Counted from the first letter of the stretch, positions 16,501-25,590 are shown. The stretch: DNA of 64,000 nucleotides from Kumtagia sp963839725 (GCA_963839725.1 CAWIWT010000001.1:1-64000); one strand, 5' to 3'. Made by a program: numbers and translations. The notes: generated by a model not told the origin, from the letters alone.

Positions 16501-17104
16501 TGTCGCCAAGTAGCCTGTTCAGCCCGTCCTCGCCGCCGCGTTCCAGCACCGTTGCAAAGGCCTCGGCAAGATGTGGCGCATTGGCGCCCATCGCGCCGGT
16601 CAGAAGTTCGCGTTTCGCCTCGCCGAATAGCGATTCTTCCATAAAAGGATCGAGCATCTGGAAATGCGCCGCGATGTTGGCTTCCAACGGAAACTGGTGA
16701 AGCACGGACTCGCAAAAGGCGTGGATGGTCTGGATTTTCAACCCGCCCGGTGTTTCCAACGCGCGGGCGAACAGCTGACGAGCGCGCGGAAGGATCGAAC
16801 GGTTCGGTGCGCGGCCCTCCATTTTAGCTATGCGCGCCACCAGCGCCTCGTCGGGCAGCATCGTCCATTCCGACAGGGTCGAGAACACCCGGATCGACAT
16901 GTTCGCCGCCGCTGCGCGCGTATAGGTCAGGCAGAGGATGCGCGACGGATCGGTGCCCTCCAGCAGCAGCCGGATAACGCGCTGCGATAGCACATGTGTC
17001 TTACCCGACCCGGCATTCGCCGACACCCAGACGGAGTTTCTTGGGTCGGAGGCCGTTGCCTGGCGCGCCACGGTTTCAGCGGGAACGGGGTAGGTCTTTT
17101 TCAT
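13598..17104 (-). CDS. addA: double-strand break repair helicase-nuclease AddA
   Basis: 1168 residues, as expected for the alphaproteobacterial form. UvrD-type helicase motifs are Walker A SANAGSGKT (about 28-36), ILCLTYTRAAAANM, Walker B HILLDEAQDTSPEQW, VGDEKQSIYSFQGA and the motif VI region RRLLYVGMTRAEDRLIV. The C-terminal RecB-type nuclease has VLIVDYKTNRPAP. With AddB it resects double-strand ends for RecA loading. It is downstream of addB in the same direction, with a RIME-like palindrome in the 300-base gap. Confidence 0.97.
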   Translation of the reverse strand: MKKTYPVPAETVARQATASDPRNSVWVSANAGSGKTHVLSQRVIRLLLEGTDPSRILCLTYTRAAAANMSIRVFSTLSEWTMLPDEALVARIAKMEGRAPNRSILPRARQLFARALETPGGLKIQTIHAFCESVLHQFPLEANIAAHFQMLDPFMEESLFGEAKRELLTGAMGANAPHLAEAFATVLERGGEDGLNRLLGDILRNRDGLRGLLDAIAGDEPPFGELYAEFGFEPDVTAAAVANAVWPLPGFTPAYFQEFVAAAQATDARNPLSYIAPDGGLAFAESDPERRLDLLAKAFLKADGQPYGPASIANKAMRTRLPDLDDCYALACDAIQRASDRLATLRMVENTRAALTIADWLIARYEQLKTGRGFLDFNDLISRTVRLLARQDAGPWVLYKLDKGIDHILLDEAQDTSPEQWGVVRRLAEEFFSGAGARDTVRRTVFAVGDEKQSIYSFQGAAPEAFAESGYAFSEKVLGAEGSFEHVKLTLSFRSTDDVLHAVDRVFAAEPVRRGLTFAGDPIQHNAIRAGAPGYVEVWPSLGAGAVDEPDDWTEAIDHATAPAVRLAENIARTIEHWLKSGEVIEGTGRCLTPGDILVLVRKRGSIVNALAKSLKERHIPIAGADRLSLPAHIAVKDMIALGRFLLQPEDDLSLAALLRSPIFGFSEEGLFALASGRAERVSLHTSLRADPACAAIAEKLARWTNEAAFRRPFEFYSGVLGRDGVRAKMIGRLGQEAGDILDEFLNFALAQEKTGLPGLETFLATLQSSAPEIKREMDQTRDEVRIMTVHAAKGLEAPVVFLVDGGSQPFANQHLPRLIPFAPRGALRGTKAYLWRAPGETPNAFVRQLEAQIGGRADDEYRRLLYVGMTRAEDRLIVCGFHGKKTPVPTTWHSLVAAALTGANESTEIIHPVAGPVHRFRVNGYTPGIEPVQVEAERISPEPPLPASLLIPLPPAKSLPRPLAPSGASALIIETQAAIVSGRSPVLNPEEEPGFAIERGTVVHKLLQILPDIAESDREAAARRYLDRVTGDWPEHERDKALASVLGILGTDAFRPLFSVRSKAEVAIMGHIDLRGEQRAVSGKVDRLAVTDTEVLIVDYKTNRPAPQALSAVPPAYVTQLALYRALLQPIFPARRVTAALLFTEAPRLIALPADVLDGALVRLTKA

Positions 17105-17176
17105 CGTGTTAGTGTCCGCGATGAGAAAGTAGGTTTCGCGTCGGCATTTCCCGATTGAAGGGAAAAGCTGATGCGG

Positions 17177-17350
17177 TCAGCTCCCTCACCCGGCCTCCGC
17201 TTCGCTCGGCCACCCTCTCCCCGCTGGGGAGAGGAGATACTCCGCGTTCCCGCCTCACCTCGTAACGCTTTAGCGCAGTGGTCCGCGAACCTCCTCTCCC
17301 CGACGACGAGAGGGTGGCCGAGTGAAACGGAGGCCGGGTGAGGGGGCTGA
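17177..17350. repeat. RIME-like long inverted repeat between addB and addA
   Basis: Arms of about 57 bases (17177-17234 and 17293-17350) begin TCAGCTCCCTCACCCGGCCT and are near-perfect inverted copies around a ~58-base centre. The arms include the CTCACCCGGCCTCCGC..CCACCCTCTCC consensus typical of intergenic palindromes in rhizobia. Small open frames here are artefacts. In RNA it would form a very stable hairpin inside the operon. Confidence 0.8.
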
Positions 17351-17407
17351 GCATGGCGGCAAAATGCAGCGTATGATTGATCTCGTCGGCGCAAACTGAG
17401 GAAGCCA

Positions 17408-20400
17408 TCATTCCCCCGCTTCCGTATCATCGGCGCCGGCGGACCATTCGAGCACGCGCGCGAGATGGTCGTAGTCGCCATCGGTGTCGCCCTCGCGGAA
17501 GGGCAGGGCGCGCGATCGGTAGCCGGTGGAAGGCAAGGCGTAGTGGTCGAGCAGGCGCTCCAATCGCGCCCAGGAATCTTCAGCAAGGTCGATAGCCAAG
17601 CGTCGGCTGCCACGGATATCAAGAATCGATTCCTGAATCACCTCGCCATTGGCCTTCAGCCGAACATAGGCAAGGTCTGCGGGCTCACGGCGGCCGAGTT
17701 CGGCAAAGGCCCCGCGCCGCAACAGCGCCGCTTCCAGCGCCAGCTGTGGGGCGATCAGCCGATGCGCCTGCACCTTGGAAGGCGATGTGCCGGTCTTGTA
17801 GTCGATGATCTCGGCAAGATTTGCCGGCAAGGCATCAATGCGGTCTGCATGGCCGGACAGCGTCACGCCGGTGCGGCCGACTTGCGTCTTGCCGGCGCGC
17901 GCTTCGGGAAATCTTTGAAGAATGGCGTTCGGCCTGTTGGTTTCCCACTTCAGGATTGACGGCCCCAGCCGGGCAAAACGCGGCCACCATACGGCAGAAA
18001 CATCTTCCGGCAGTGCGAACTCGGCAAAGCATTCACGCCCGGCCGCCAGCAGGGCCTCTAGCGCCCGGGGCGAAGCTGGGTCGATGCCGCTTGCGGAAAA
18101 GCGATGCAGGATCTCGTGAAACAGCGTTCCGCGCTCGGCAGCACCGGGATCGCGCACCAGTTGGTCAAGCGGGCGAAGGTCGAGAATGCGCCGCGCATAG
18201 ATCGCGTAAGGGTCGCGGCGCAGCGTCTCGATCTCGGTGACCGAAAAATGCCGCGGACGCACGTCAACCGGCGGCTTTGGGTTGGGCCGCGCGGCGAGTG
18301 GGGTCTCCTCACGGACATCCAGCGCCCGCGCCCAGGCGATATAGGACGAGCCGCGCTCGCGCAGGCGCGCCGCTTGCTCGGGGCCGACGAAGGTCAGTAT
18401 GCGTTGCAACCAGCGCGAGGCGATCGCCGGCGCCTGAGCCGAGCGCGCCGCGCGCGTCAGCACCAGATGCTCGACGCCGAGCGCCATCTCAAAATCATGC
18501 GCCGACTGGCCGATGCGCCGCTCCGGCGGTTCCAGGTCGATGCCCGCCTTCATGATGCGCGACATGAAGCGGTCGGAGACTGCCTTGCGCGGCCATACGC
18601 CCTCGTTCAGGCCGCCGACCACCAGCGTGTCGGGCGACAGCAAGCGCGCCTCCAATGCGCCCCAGATCGAGACGCGAGCGTCGGACCCGTGAGCAGGCTT
18701 GACCACTTCTGGCGCGATCAGCGCGTCGAAGACATCAGGCCACTCGCGTGCCTCGAATGAAAAGCCGGCTTCCGTCGCGACGAGGCCGCGCAGGAAGTCG
18801 GCGAGCTTTTCGCCGGAGTCGCCAGTATAGAGTGCATCCAGTCCGCCATCGCAGCTGCGCGCTAAGGCTTCCAAGGCGACGACGGAGGCCCGCGCGATCT
18901 CGCCAAGCAATATGTCGTCGCGTTTGGCGAAGTTTGCCAGCGGCGTCAGCGCCGCCCCAAGCGCATTGAGCACTTGATGCGCATTGCCGATCTCGGTCGC
19001 AGTAATGCGCTTGAGCCAGAAAGGTGGGCGTTCGGCTTCGAACGTGACCAGCCGCTCGTCGAACAGCGCTCGCAATTGAGCGATTTCCGGGCGGCCATAG
19101 CCGCCGCGCAACGCCACCAACTCGATAATCTCGACGGCGCGTCGCACCATGCTACGTGCCAGCCCGAGCGACAGCAGCGGATGTTTCAGCAGCGCCAGCA
19201 CCGGGATTGGATCGCCGGGCTCGAACACCGCGCGCAAAATCAGCGCAAGCAGCGCGGCGGGCGGCGTGCCGGCAAGCGGCGTGCCGCCGGAATCATCGGC
19301 GCGGATGCCGAAGCGCAGCAGTTCCGCCGAGACACGGCGGGCAAGGTCGCGGTCGCCGGTGACGAGTGCAGCGTGAAGGTTAGGCGCTTCGACGGCACGG
19401 CGCAGCACGATCGCAATCGCCGCCGCCTCGTCGCGTTCATTCGCGGCTTCAATCAGCGTCACATCGTGGAAGGCGGTCTCGACCTCGCGGTCAGTGTAGT
19501 CCTGCCGGCGCCTTGCCCAGGCATCGGTCGTGTTTGCCGGCCGGAGAGCCTCTCCGGCAATCCTCTGCCTCCGTGTCAAAGGCATCCTAGGCACGGCGAG
19601 CGGTTCGACATCGGCGCGGGTTATGCCGATGCGCCGCAACAGCTTTGCCAGGCCGAATTGTGGATGGCAAAGCACAGATGGTTCAGGCGCCAGATCGTTC
19701 AGCACGGTCCACGAACTCTCGTCGGCCACGGTATCGAGACCTGGCAGCACGACAGCGCCACGCGGCAGGCGGGCAATGACCGATAGCATTTCGGCGGTTG
19801 CCGGAATGGAGCCGGTCGAGCCGGCCGCGATCACCGGGCCAGCCGGTGGATGCAACCTTAACCGAGCAGCCTCGGTCAGGATCAGCGCGTCGCGGTGCCC
19901 CGCAGGATTGGAGCGCTGGCGCGCCGCAAGGATCTGCGGCCAGTATTCGGTGACGATAGCGAGAAAATCGAGTGTGACCTGCCACCAGCCGGCGAGCTCG
20001 CCGCTAACCAGTCCTGCAAGTTTTGCCCAGTCCGAGCCTTCGGTCTCGACCTCGTCGATCAACGCGGCGAGGTCGCGGGCAAGCCAAATCGAATCGGATG
20101 CCGAGGCAGGCACGACGAACTCTTCCGAAAATTTCGCCGCTACATGGGCCGGCAGGTTCTGCTTCCATCGCCGCACCAGCGGCGCCAGCAAAAGCAGGCG
20201 ATCGATGGTCGCAATCGGCGGAGCGAGATCGAGTGCCTCACTGCCCGAGGCGAAGAATGCTACTCCATCCTCGTCGAACTCGCCGAGCGGGCGGATCAGC
20301 GGCAGGATTGCCGAACCCCCGCCGGCGCGCTCGACGAAGATCGACCTCAATTCGCGCGCGGCGCGACGGGTCGGCACATAGATGGTGACGTCGGCCAGCG

Positions 20401-20527
20401 CCAGCGGATCGCTGCTGGCACGGAAATCTGGTACGAGGCGTCCGTCGACCAGCGCTTCGGCAAGCGCCGGCAGGAAGCCAACACCTGGCGGAATGGTGAA
20501 GACGCGCGGCGTGGCGCGGCTGTTCAT
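17408..20527 (-). CDS. addB: double-strand break repair protein AddB
   Basis: 1039 residues starting MNSRATPRVFTIPPGVGFLP, the alphaproteobacterial AddB form. Features are a degenerate helicase-like N-terminal region (VTIYVPTRRAARELRSIF), VGGLNEGVWPRK in the middle, and a C-terminal nuclease with RRDPYAIYARRILDL and the catalytic AEIIDYKTGT. The start overlaps the murU stop by four bases (ATGA), so translation is coupled. It partners AddA, encoded downstream. Confidence 0.96.
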   Translation of the reverse strand: MNSRATPRVFTIPPGVGFLPALAEALVDGRLVPDFRASSDPLALADVTIYVPTRRAARELRSIFVERAGGGSAILPLIRPLGEFDEDGVAFFASGSEALDLAPPIATIDRLLLLAPLVRRWKQNLPAHVAAKFSEEFVVPASASDSIWLARDLAALIDEVETEGSDWAKLAGLVSGELAGWWQVTLDFLAIVTEYWPQILAARQRSNPAGHRDALILTEAARLRLHPPAGPVIAAGSTGSIPATAEMLSVIARLPRGAVVLPGLDTVADESSWTVLNDLAPEPSVLCHPQFGLAKLLRRIGITRADVEPLAVPRMPLTRRQRIAGEALRPANTTDAWARRRQDYTDREVETAFHDVTLIEAANERDEAAAIAIVLRRAVEAPNLHAALVTGDRDLARRVSAELLRFGIRADDSGGTPLAGTPPAALLALILRAVFEPGDPIPVLALLKHPLLSLGLARSMVRRAVEIIELVALRGGYGRPEIAQLRALFDERLVTFEAERPPFWLKRITATEIGNAHQVLNALGAALTPLANFAKRDDILLGEIARASVVALEALARSCDGGLDALYTGDSGEKLADFLRGLVATEAGFSFEAREWPDVFDALIAPEVVKPAHGSDARVSIWGALEARLLSPDTLVVGGLNEGVWPRKAVSDRFMSRIMKAGIDLEPPERRIGQSAHDFEMALGVEHLVLTRAARSAQAPAIASRWLQRILTFVGPEQAARLRERGSSYIAWARALDVREETPLAARPNPKPPVDVRPRHFSVTEIETLRRDPYAIYARRILDLRPLDQLVRDPGAAERGTLFHEILHRFSASGIDPASPRALEALLAAGRECFAEFALPEDVSAVWWPRFARLGPSILKWETNRPNAILQRFPEARAGKTQVGRTGVTLSGHADRIDALPANLAEIIDYKTGTSPSKVQAHRLIAPQLALEAALLRRGAFAELGRREPADLAYVRLKANGEVIQESILDIRGSRRLAIDLAEDSWARLERLLDHYALPSTGYRSRALPFREGDTDGDYDHLARVLEWSAGADDTEAGE

Positions 20528-21249
20528 CGAACCTTGCCGAGCGCGCGGGCGACGGCAGCTTCGGCAGGCGCAATCGCATCCGGGGTGCCCACCGTGATCC
20601 AGCTGCCCGACAGCAGCATGCCGTAAAGCCTACCTTCGACGATTGCCGCATCGAAGTAGCGGTTGAGCGAGTGCGGCCTGGCAGGCGCGGCTTTGAAAAG
20701 GCGCGGATGGGTAATTGCCGCCCCCGCATAGATCAGGCCGGATGGATCGCCCATAGCACGCTGGAGGCGCCCATCCTCGGCGCGCAGAAAGTCGGTGCTG
20801 CCGCTGTGGCCCGTTGCTGAGTCGAGATCGGAGAGCATCAGCAGAATATCCATCCGCGCGGCGTCCCATTCAAGAGCAAGCCTCCTGAGGCTGGAAGGTC
20901 CACTGTCGATCCAGAACGTATCGGCGTTGAGGATGAAGAACGGCTCATCTCCAAGTTCCGGCAGCGCCCTGACGATGCCGCCCGCCGAATCGAGGAGTTC
21001 TTCGCGCTCGTCGGAAATGACGATTTTTGGCGATTTCCGGGCAACAACATGCGCCACGATCTGATCGGGCAGGTAGTGGACGTTGACGATTGCCTTTTCG
21101 ACGCCTGCTTCGGCAAGACTGTCGAGACCCCAGTCGAGCAGCGCCCTGCCCGAAACCTTCACCAGCGGCTTCGGCAGGGTGTCGGTGATCGGCCGCATGC
21201 GCTTGCCGAGACCGGCGGCAAGCACCATGGCTGTCTTGGGGACGGTCAT
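20524..21249 (-). CDS. murU: N-acetylmuramate-1-phosphate uridylyltransferase
   Basis: 241 residues. The nucleotidyltransferase signature is MVLAAGLGKRMRPITDTLPK with PLVKVSGRALLDW, the NADTFW metal-binding Asp, and GSWITVGTPDAI near the end. MurU makes UDP-MurNAc from MurNAc-1-P in peptidoglycan recycling that bypasses de novo MurA/MurB. The kinase domain for the previous step (AmgK) is encoded just upstream as a fusion, which supports this substrate over other sugar nucleotides. It overlaps addB by four bases. Confidence 0.9.
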   Translation of the reverse strand: MTVPKTAMVLAAGLGKRMRPITDTLPKPLVKVSGRALLDWGLDSLAEAGVEKAIVNVHYLPDQIVAHVVARKSPKIVISDEREELLDSAGGIVRALPELGDEPFFILNADTFWIDSGPSSLRRLALEWDAARMDILLMLSDLDSATGHSGSTDFLRAEDGRLQRAMGDPSGLIYAGAAITHPRLFKAAPARPHSLNRYFDAAIVEGRLYGMLLSGSWITVGTPDAIAPAEAAVARALGKVR

Positions 21250-21336
21250 GAAAGTCTTCTCAATTTAGAGGCGGTTGTATCGCCACTGACCTCCCCTACG
21301 AAGCGGTAGCCGCCAGTTGACGACGGATCGTGCTCG

Positions 21337-21490
21337 ATACCCCCACCCCTAACCCTTCCCCACAAGGAGAAGAGAGACCTTGCTTCACGCTCAATGCCAA
21401 TCGCCCCCATTTTCTCGTGATTCAATGGCGTGGAAATCGCGCGACCGAGTCCTCCTCCCCCTTGTGGGGAGGGGTTAGGGGTGGGGGTAT
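21337..21490. repeat. long inverted repeat between tsaE-amgK and murU
   Basis: Arms 21337-21377 and 21451-21490 begin ATACCCCCACCCCTAACCC and are inverted copies (about 40 bases, few mismatches) around a ~73-base centre. This palindrome family differs in sequence from that at 17177, and again sits inside the core operon gap. Confidence 0.75.
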
Positions 21491-21526
21491 AGGGCGCAAA
21501 CGGCCAAGAGGAGCGTTCCTCCTTTA

Positions 21527-23035
21527 TCACGCGTCCTCCGCGAGCAGGCCATATGCCTCATAAAGCGCGGCAACGGGGGCGAGCGCTGGATGGTTGAGCG
21601 CGCGTCGGAGATAGGCGCGGATGCGGGGCAGATGCTTCAGATAGGCGGGCTTGCCGTCGCGCCTGGCCAGCCGGACGAATATGCCGAGGATCTTGGTGTT
21701 CCGCTGCGCGGCAGTGATCGCATAAGCCTCGCGGAAGCCCGCCTCGTCGAACGCACCGGCCTTTTGGCGCGCCGCGATATAGGCGTCGACGGTCTGGTGT
21801 TCGATCTCTTCCGGAACTGTGACGCGGGCATCCATCGCCAGCGAAGCCAGGTCATAGGCGGCCGGGCCGATCATGGCGTCCTGGAAGTCGAGGATACCGA
21901 TCCTTTCGGTTCCGGAACGATCATTGCGCCAGATAAGGTTTGGCGAATGAATATCGCGCAGCACGATGCTCGTTTCCGCGCGATCGAGTAGGTCGAAGGC
22001 CGCGTTCCATGCATCCGCGAATTGTCCGCGCAACGCAGCATCCGCCGGCGCGCCGGTCTTCCACGGCACGTACCAGTCGAGCAGCAGGTCAACCTCGATG
22101 ATAAGCGCGTCGCGGTCGAACGGCGGCAACTCGTGGAAGACACGAGGTACAACTTCCAGCTGCTGCGGCCAGTCCCGCTGATGGATTTCCGCCAGAACTT
22201 CGGCGGCGGCAGCATAGCGCTCGCCAAGCGGGCGGCCTTCGCCATCGAGGAAATGGCCGCTGCCGAGATGCTCCAGCAGCACAAAGCCCTGATCGAGATC
22301 GGTGGCATAGATCTTCGGCGCGACAAAGCCACGTTCGCTGAGCGCGCGGCTGATGGCGACAAAGGCTGCAACAGTCTGGGCGGTGTGAGCAATCACCGCG
22401 TAGGGTTTGGCGTCCTTCACCGGCGGTCCGAGAACAAGCCGCGGCGAATTCATCAGGATCTTCGGCGGTGAGCCTGGCATTTCGACGGTTTCGTAGGCGC
22501 GGGCCGAAGCATCGCCGGGAAAGGGGATACGCTCCGCCGTTCCCGAGCCCGCCTTCTCGAGAAAATCGCGAATCGCCAGCGAGCGGACGATCCGGTCGAG
22601 GGCGGGGCCGCTGCCGGAAATGACCGCGAGGCGGCCATCGCCCTGTTGCAAGAGCGAGACTGTGATCGTGGCCGCCGGCAGACGGTCACCGGCCTTTTCC
22701 GGCCATTCGATGACGGCGGCGCCATCGTCAAGCGCTTCGTCGAAGCCGAGTTCATCGAGTTCCGATGCCGAGCCGAGCCGGTAAAGATCGAAATGGCTGA
22801 TTGACACCCGGCCTTCATAGGATTGCACCAGCGTGAAGGTCGGGCTGGGTACCTCAAGTCCGGGGTCGCGGGCGTTGGCGCGCATCATCGCGCGCGCCAG
22901 CGTCGATTTGCCTGAGCCGAGATCGCCGGACAGTGCCAGCACGTCACCGGGGTGCAGTGCGACGGCAAGATCCTGTCCGAGCAGCGTTGTCGCGGCTTCA
23001 TCCGGCAAATGCCGCTCGAGAGATGCGCCGTTCAC
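21527..23035 (-). CDS. TsaE-AmgK fusion: t6A ATPase plus amino-sugar kinase
   Basis: 502 residues in two parts. Residues 1-155 are TsaE: Walker A SGDLGSGKSTLAR, then SPTFTLVQSYEG, SHFDLYRLGS and AAVIEWPEKAG, the ATPase that assists TsaD/TsaB in tRNA t6A synthesis. Residues about 160-502 are an aminoglycoside-phosphotransferase-fold kinase: catalytic loop LRDIHSPNLIWRN and metal site ILDFQDAMIGPAAYDLASL. This matches AmgK, which phosphorylates MurNAc/GlcNAc at the anomeric position and feeds MurU. Separate genes are usual in gammaproteobacteria; the fusion is seen in Rhizobiales. It starts five bases after divL. Confidence 0.93.
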   Translation of the reverse strand: MNGASLERHLPDEAATTLLGQDLAVALHPGDVLALSGDLGSGKSTLARAMMRANARDPGLEVPSPTFTLVQSYEGRVSISHFDLYRLGSASELDELGFDEALDDGAAVIEWPEKAGDRLPAATITVSLLQQGDGRLAVISGSGPALDRIVRSLAIRDFLEKAGSGTAERIPFPGDASARAYETVEMPGSPPKILMNSPRLVLGPPVKDAKPYAVIAHTAQTVAAFVAISRALSERGFVAPKIYATDLDQGFVLLEHLGSGHFLDGEGRPLGERYAAAAEVLAEIHQRDWPQQLEVVPRVFHELPPFDRDALIIEVDLLLDWYVPWKTGAPADAALRGQFADAWNAAFDLLDRAETSIVLRDIHSPNLIWRNDRSGTERIGILDFQDAMIGPAAYDLASLAMDARVTVPEEIEHQTVDAYIAARQKAGAFDEAGFREAYAITAAQRNTKILGIFVRLARRDGKPAYLKHLPRIRAYLRRALNHPALAPVAALYEAYGLLAEDA

Positions 23036-23040
23036 GAAGC

Positions 23041-25590
23041 TTATTCCGCCGCGTCGCGCAAGCCAGTCGGGCCGCTGGAGGGAAACACGCAGATAACCGT
23101 GGTACCGATGCCCGCGCCGGTTTCGATCCGCACCTTGCCGCCATGCAGTTCGACAAAGCTCTTCACGACCGACAGGCCAAGGCCCGCGCCACGCCGCCGC
23201 CCTCCATTCACCCTTGGTTCGAAGCGGCGGAACAGCGTGTCCAGCACGTTCGGCGGGATGCCCGGGCCGTCGTCGTGAACCGCGAATTCCACGCCCGCAT
23301 TGGTGTTGCGGCAGGTCAGTTTGATCGTGCTGGCCTCCGGCGCGTAGTTCGCCGCGTTGCTCAGCAAGTTGTAGAGGACCTGACGGACACGGGTTTCGTC
23401 GCCCTGGAAGCTGAACGGTGCTTGCTTCGTATCGATGTCGAGTTTGATCGAATGCTCCTGCAGCCTATCGGCGATCAGTTCCGCGGCAGCGGCGACGGTT
23501 TGTGCGATGCTGACTTCGGCGATTTCGAGTTCCATGATTCCGGCATCGACCGTGGCAAGGTCTAGAATGTCATTGACGATGGTGAGCAGCACAGCCGAGG
23601 ACGAACTTATGTGTCCGACATATTCGCGCTGCCGTGGCTCCAGCGGGCCAGTAGTCGGCAGAGACAGGAGTTCGGTGAAGCCGATAATGTTAGTCAGCGG
23701 CGAGCGCAATTCGTAAGAGACGTGCTGGACGAAGTCATTCTTCAACTGGTCGGCTCGTTCCAGCGCTTCATTTTTCTCCACCAGCGCGCGCTCGACATTC
23801 ACGCTATCGGTCACATCGACGAACGTCATCATGACCTGGCCGTTCGGCAAGTGGATCACGGCGTAGCGCAGGACCATGCCGCTTTTCAATTCGGCCTGGC
23901 CATGGCGGTCGCGGCGCTCGTCGTCGAATCCGGTCACCGCGGACACGAAATCGCGCCACGGACTAGCGACCGAAAGTCCGTCACACCAGGCCAAAATTGC
24001 GCTGATGTGCATGTTCTGCGCGACGACATCCGGCGGCAGCGTCCACAAATTCGTGAAGGCCGGGTTGGCAAGCCGGATTCGCCCATCCGGGCCGAACACC
24101 GCGACGCCCTCGGCGAGATTATCGAGCGTCTCGCCCTGCACGCGTACGATGCTGTTGTAGCGGCTCTCGAGGTTCATGCGCTCGGTGACGTTCTCGAACA
24201 CCCAGGTTACGCCGCCATTGACCTGCGGATTGGCGACGACGCGGATCGTCCGGCCATCGGGCAGATGCCACCAATGTTCCTGCGATTCGACGGCGCGATA
24301 GGATTCGAGAAGGGTTTCCTTCCAGCGCCGCCATTCGGGCTGTTCCGCGATCTTGCCGTCGCTGCGCAGGCGGTCGAGCAGAAGCGCGTTGTCCGGCGCG
24401 CTTTCAAGGAAGCTCGCCTCCAGGTCCCAAAGCTTCTGGAAAGCCAGGTTGAAGAAGCGCAGCTTTTCCTTGGAATCGAAAATGGCAACGGCTGTGGTCA
24501 ACCGGTCGAGGGTCTCGGCATGGCTACGCGCGGCATGCTCATATTCCTCGCGAACCGCCTGAATGTTGCTGATGTCGGATGCGATGCCGGCGGAGCCCTC
24601 GTTGTTGGCGAAGTCGGTCACCGAAAAGACACGACGGTCACCCCAAACAACGGTCGAAACCGTTTGGTCGAACACCCGATTCATTTGGTGATGCGCCGCA
24701 ATCGATTCGCGGGCCATGGTGCCGAGGAATTCGCGGGAGTCGCGCACCACGTCGTCGGCGCTTGGCATCTCGACCGCATCGGCGAAGGCCCGATTTACCC
24801 ATTTAAGCCTGCCATCGGCGGAGCGCAGCCAGAACGGCATTTTCAACGTGTCGAGCAGGCCGAGTATGACATCATGGTCGGTGGAGAGCCGCTGGTTTTC
24901 CAGCTTCAACCGGGCCTGCGCGCGCAAATTTTCCGACAGGCTGGTGAAGCGGACAATGACATGTGACGCCGTCTTGCGGCCCTGGACCTCCAGTGGCAGG
25001 CCGGTGGTGGTTTCGACCGTGAGGTCGAACGGAATAGCCCGCTCGCGCAAGGCGATGACGGCGTGATCGAGCGCGGCGGCCGAGCGCGGCAGCAGCCAGC
25101 GGCCGAAGGCAAGGAACGACGACCGGTCGTCGGGTGCGCCGGTTTCGCCGGGCAGCGCACCGACAAGATCGACTTTCTGGCGGTCGCTCGCCCATACTAT
25201 GAGGCGTTGGTCGCGCAGATTGAGCAGTGATTCCGAGCGCTGTAGCGCGGCGTTGAGATCGGCAATACGGCTGCGCAGTTCGACATTTTCGGCGGAAGTG
25301 CGGGTGCGTTCGCGGATCGTGGCGATTGCCGAAATGAGCGCCGCGCCCATGACGCCGACGAATACCGCAAGCTGGATGACGTCGACCGTATTGACCGTTC
25401 GCCAAAGTCCGGTCGTTTGCGCCGTCGCCGGCTGGATCGACAGGGCGGAAAGAGCGGTGCCGCCGAGGAGTAGCGGGAGCGCGCGGCCTAAGCCTGCACG
25501 AAGTCGGGACGACACGGAAGTGTCGGCGCTGGGATCGCTGCGCAGGCCCGAAGCGGCCTCTCTCGCGCAATGCGGGCGTTCCCCCGGCAT
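23041..25590 (-). CDS. divL: DivL-type PAS kinase-like protein with Tyr at the phospho-acceptor site
   Basis: 849 residues from the ATG at 25590, preceded by GAGAGG; the frame continues upstream without homology. It has a hydrophobic N-terminus (LPLLLGGTALSALS, VIQLAVFVGVMGAALISAIA), a coiled-coil, then several PAS-like repeats. The dimerisation box reads FVQHVSYELRSPLT, with Tyr626 where kinases have His. The ATPase domain keeps N (VLYNLLSNAANYAPEA), G1 (VHDDGPGIPP) and G2 (GAGLGLSVV) boxes. DivL proteins are cell-cycle regulators acting on the CckA-CtrA phosphorelay by protein contact rather than His transfer. Position next to ahcY matches other Rhizobiales. Likely membrane or polar. Confidence 0.88.
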   Translation of the reverse strand: MPGERPHCAREAASGLRSDPSADTSVSSRLRAGLGRALPLLLGGTALSALSIQPATAQTTGLWRTVNTVDVIQLAVFVGVMGAALISAIATIRERTRTSAENVELRSRIADLNAALQRSESLLNLRDQRLIVWASDRQKVDLVGALPGETGAPDDRSSFLAFGRWLLPRSAAALDHAVIALRERAIPFDLTVETTTGLPLEVQGRKTASHVIVRFTSLSENLRAQARLKLENQRLSTDHDVILGLLDTLKMPFWLRSADGRLKWVNRAFADAVEMPSADDVVRDSREFLGTMARESIAAHHQMNRVFDQTVSTVVWGDRRVFSVTDFANNEGSAGIASDISNIQAVREEYEHAARSHAETLDRLTTAVAIFDSKEKLRFFNLAFQKLWDLEASFLESAPDNALLLDRLRSDGKIAEQPEWRRWKETLLESYRAVESQEHWWHLPDGRTIRVVANPQVNGGVTWVFENVTERMNLESRYNSIVRVQGETLDNLAEGVAVFGPDGRIRLANPAFTNLWTLPPDVVAQNMHISAILAWCDGLSVASPWRDFVSAVTGFDDERRDRHGQAELKSGMVLRYAVIHLPNGQVMMTFVDVTDSVNVERALVEKNEALERADQLKNDFVQHVSYELRSPLTNIIGFTELLSLPTTGPLEPRQREYVGHISSSSAVLLTIVNDILDLATVDAGIMELEIAEVSIAQTVAAAAELIADRLQEHSIKLDIDTKQAPFSFQGDETRVRQVLYNLLSNAANYAPEASTIKLTCRNTNAGVEFAVHDDGPGIPPNVLDTLFRRFEPRVNGGRRRGAGLGLSVVKSFVELHGGKVRIETGAGIGTTVICVFPSSGPTGLRDAAE

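Noticed and set aside
17105..17622. Small open frames in the addB-addA gap
   Set aside because: They are made by the palindromic repeat at 17177-17350 and run into addB.
23611..24966. 451-codon plus-strand frame opposite divL
   Set aside because: Antisense shadow of a clearly coding gene in high-GC DNA; no homology or ribosome site.
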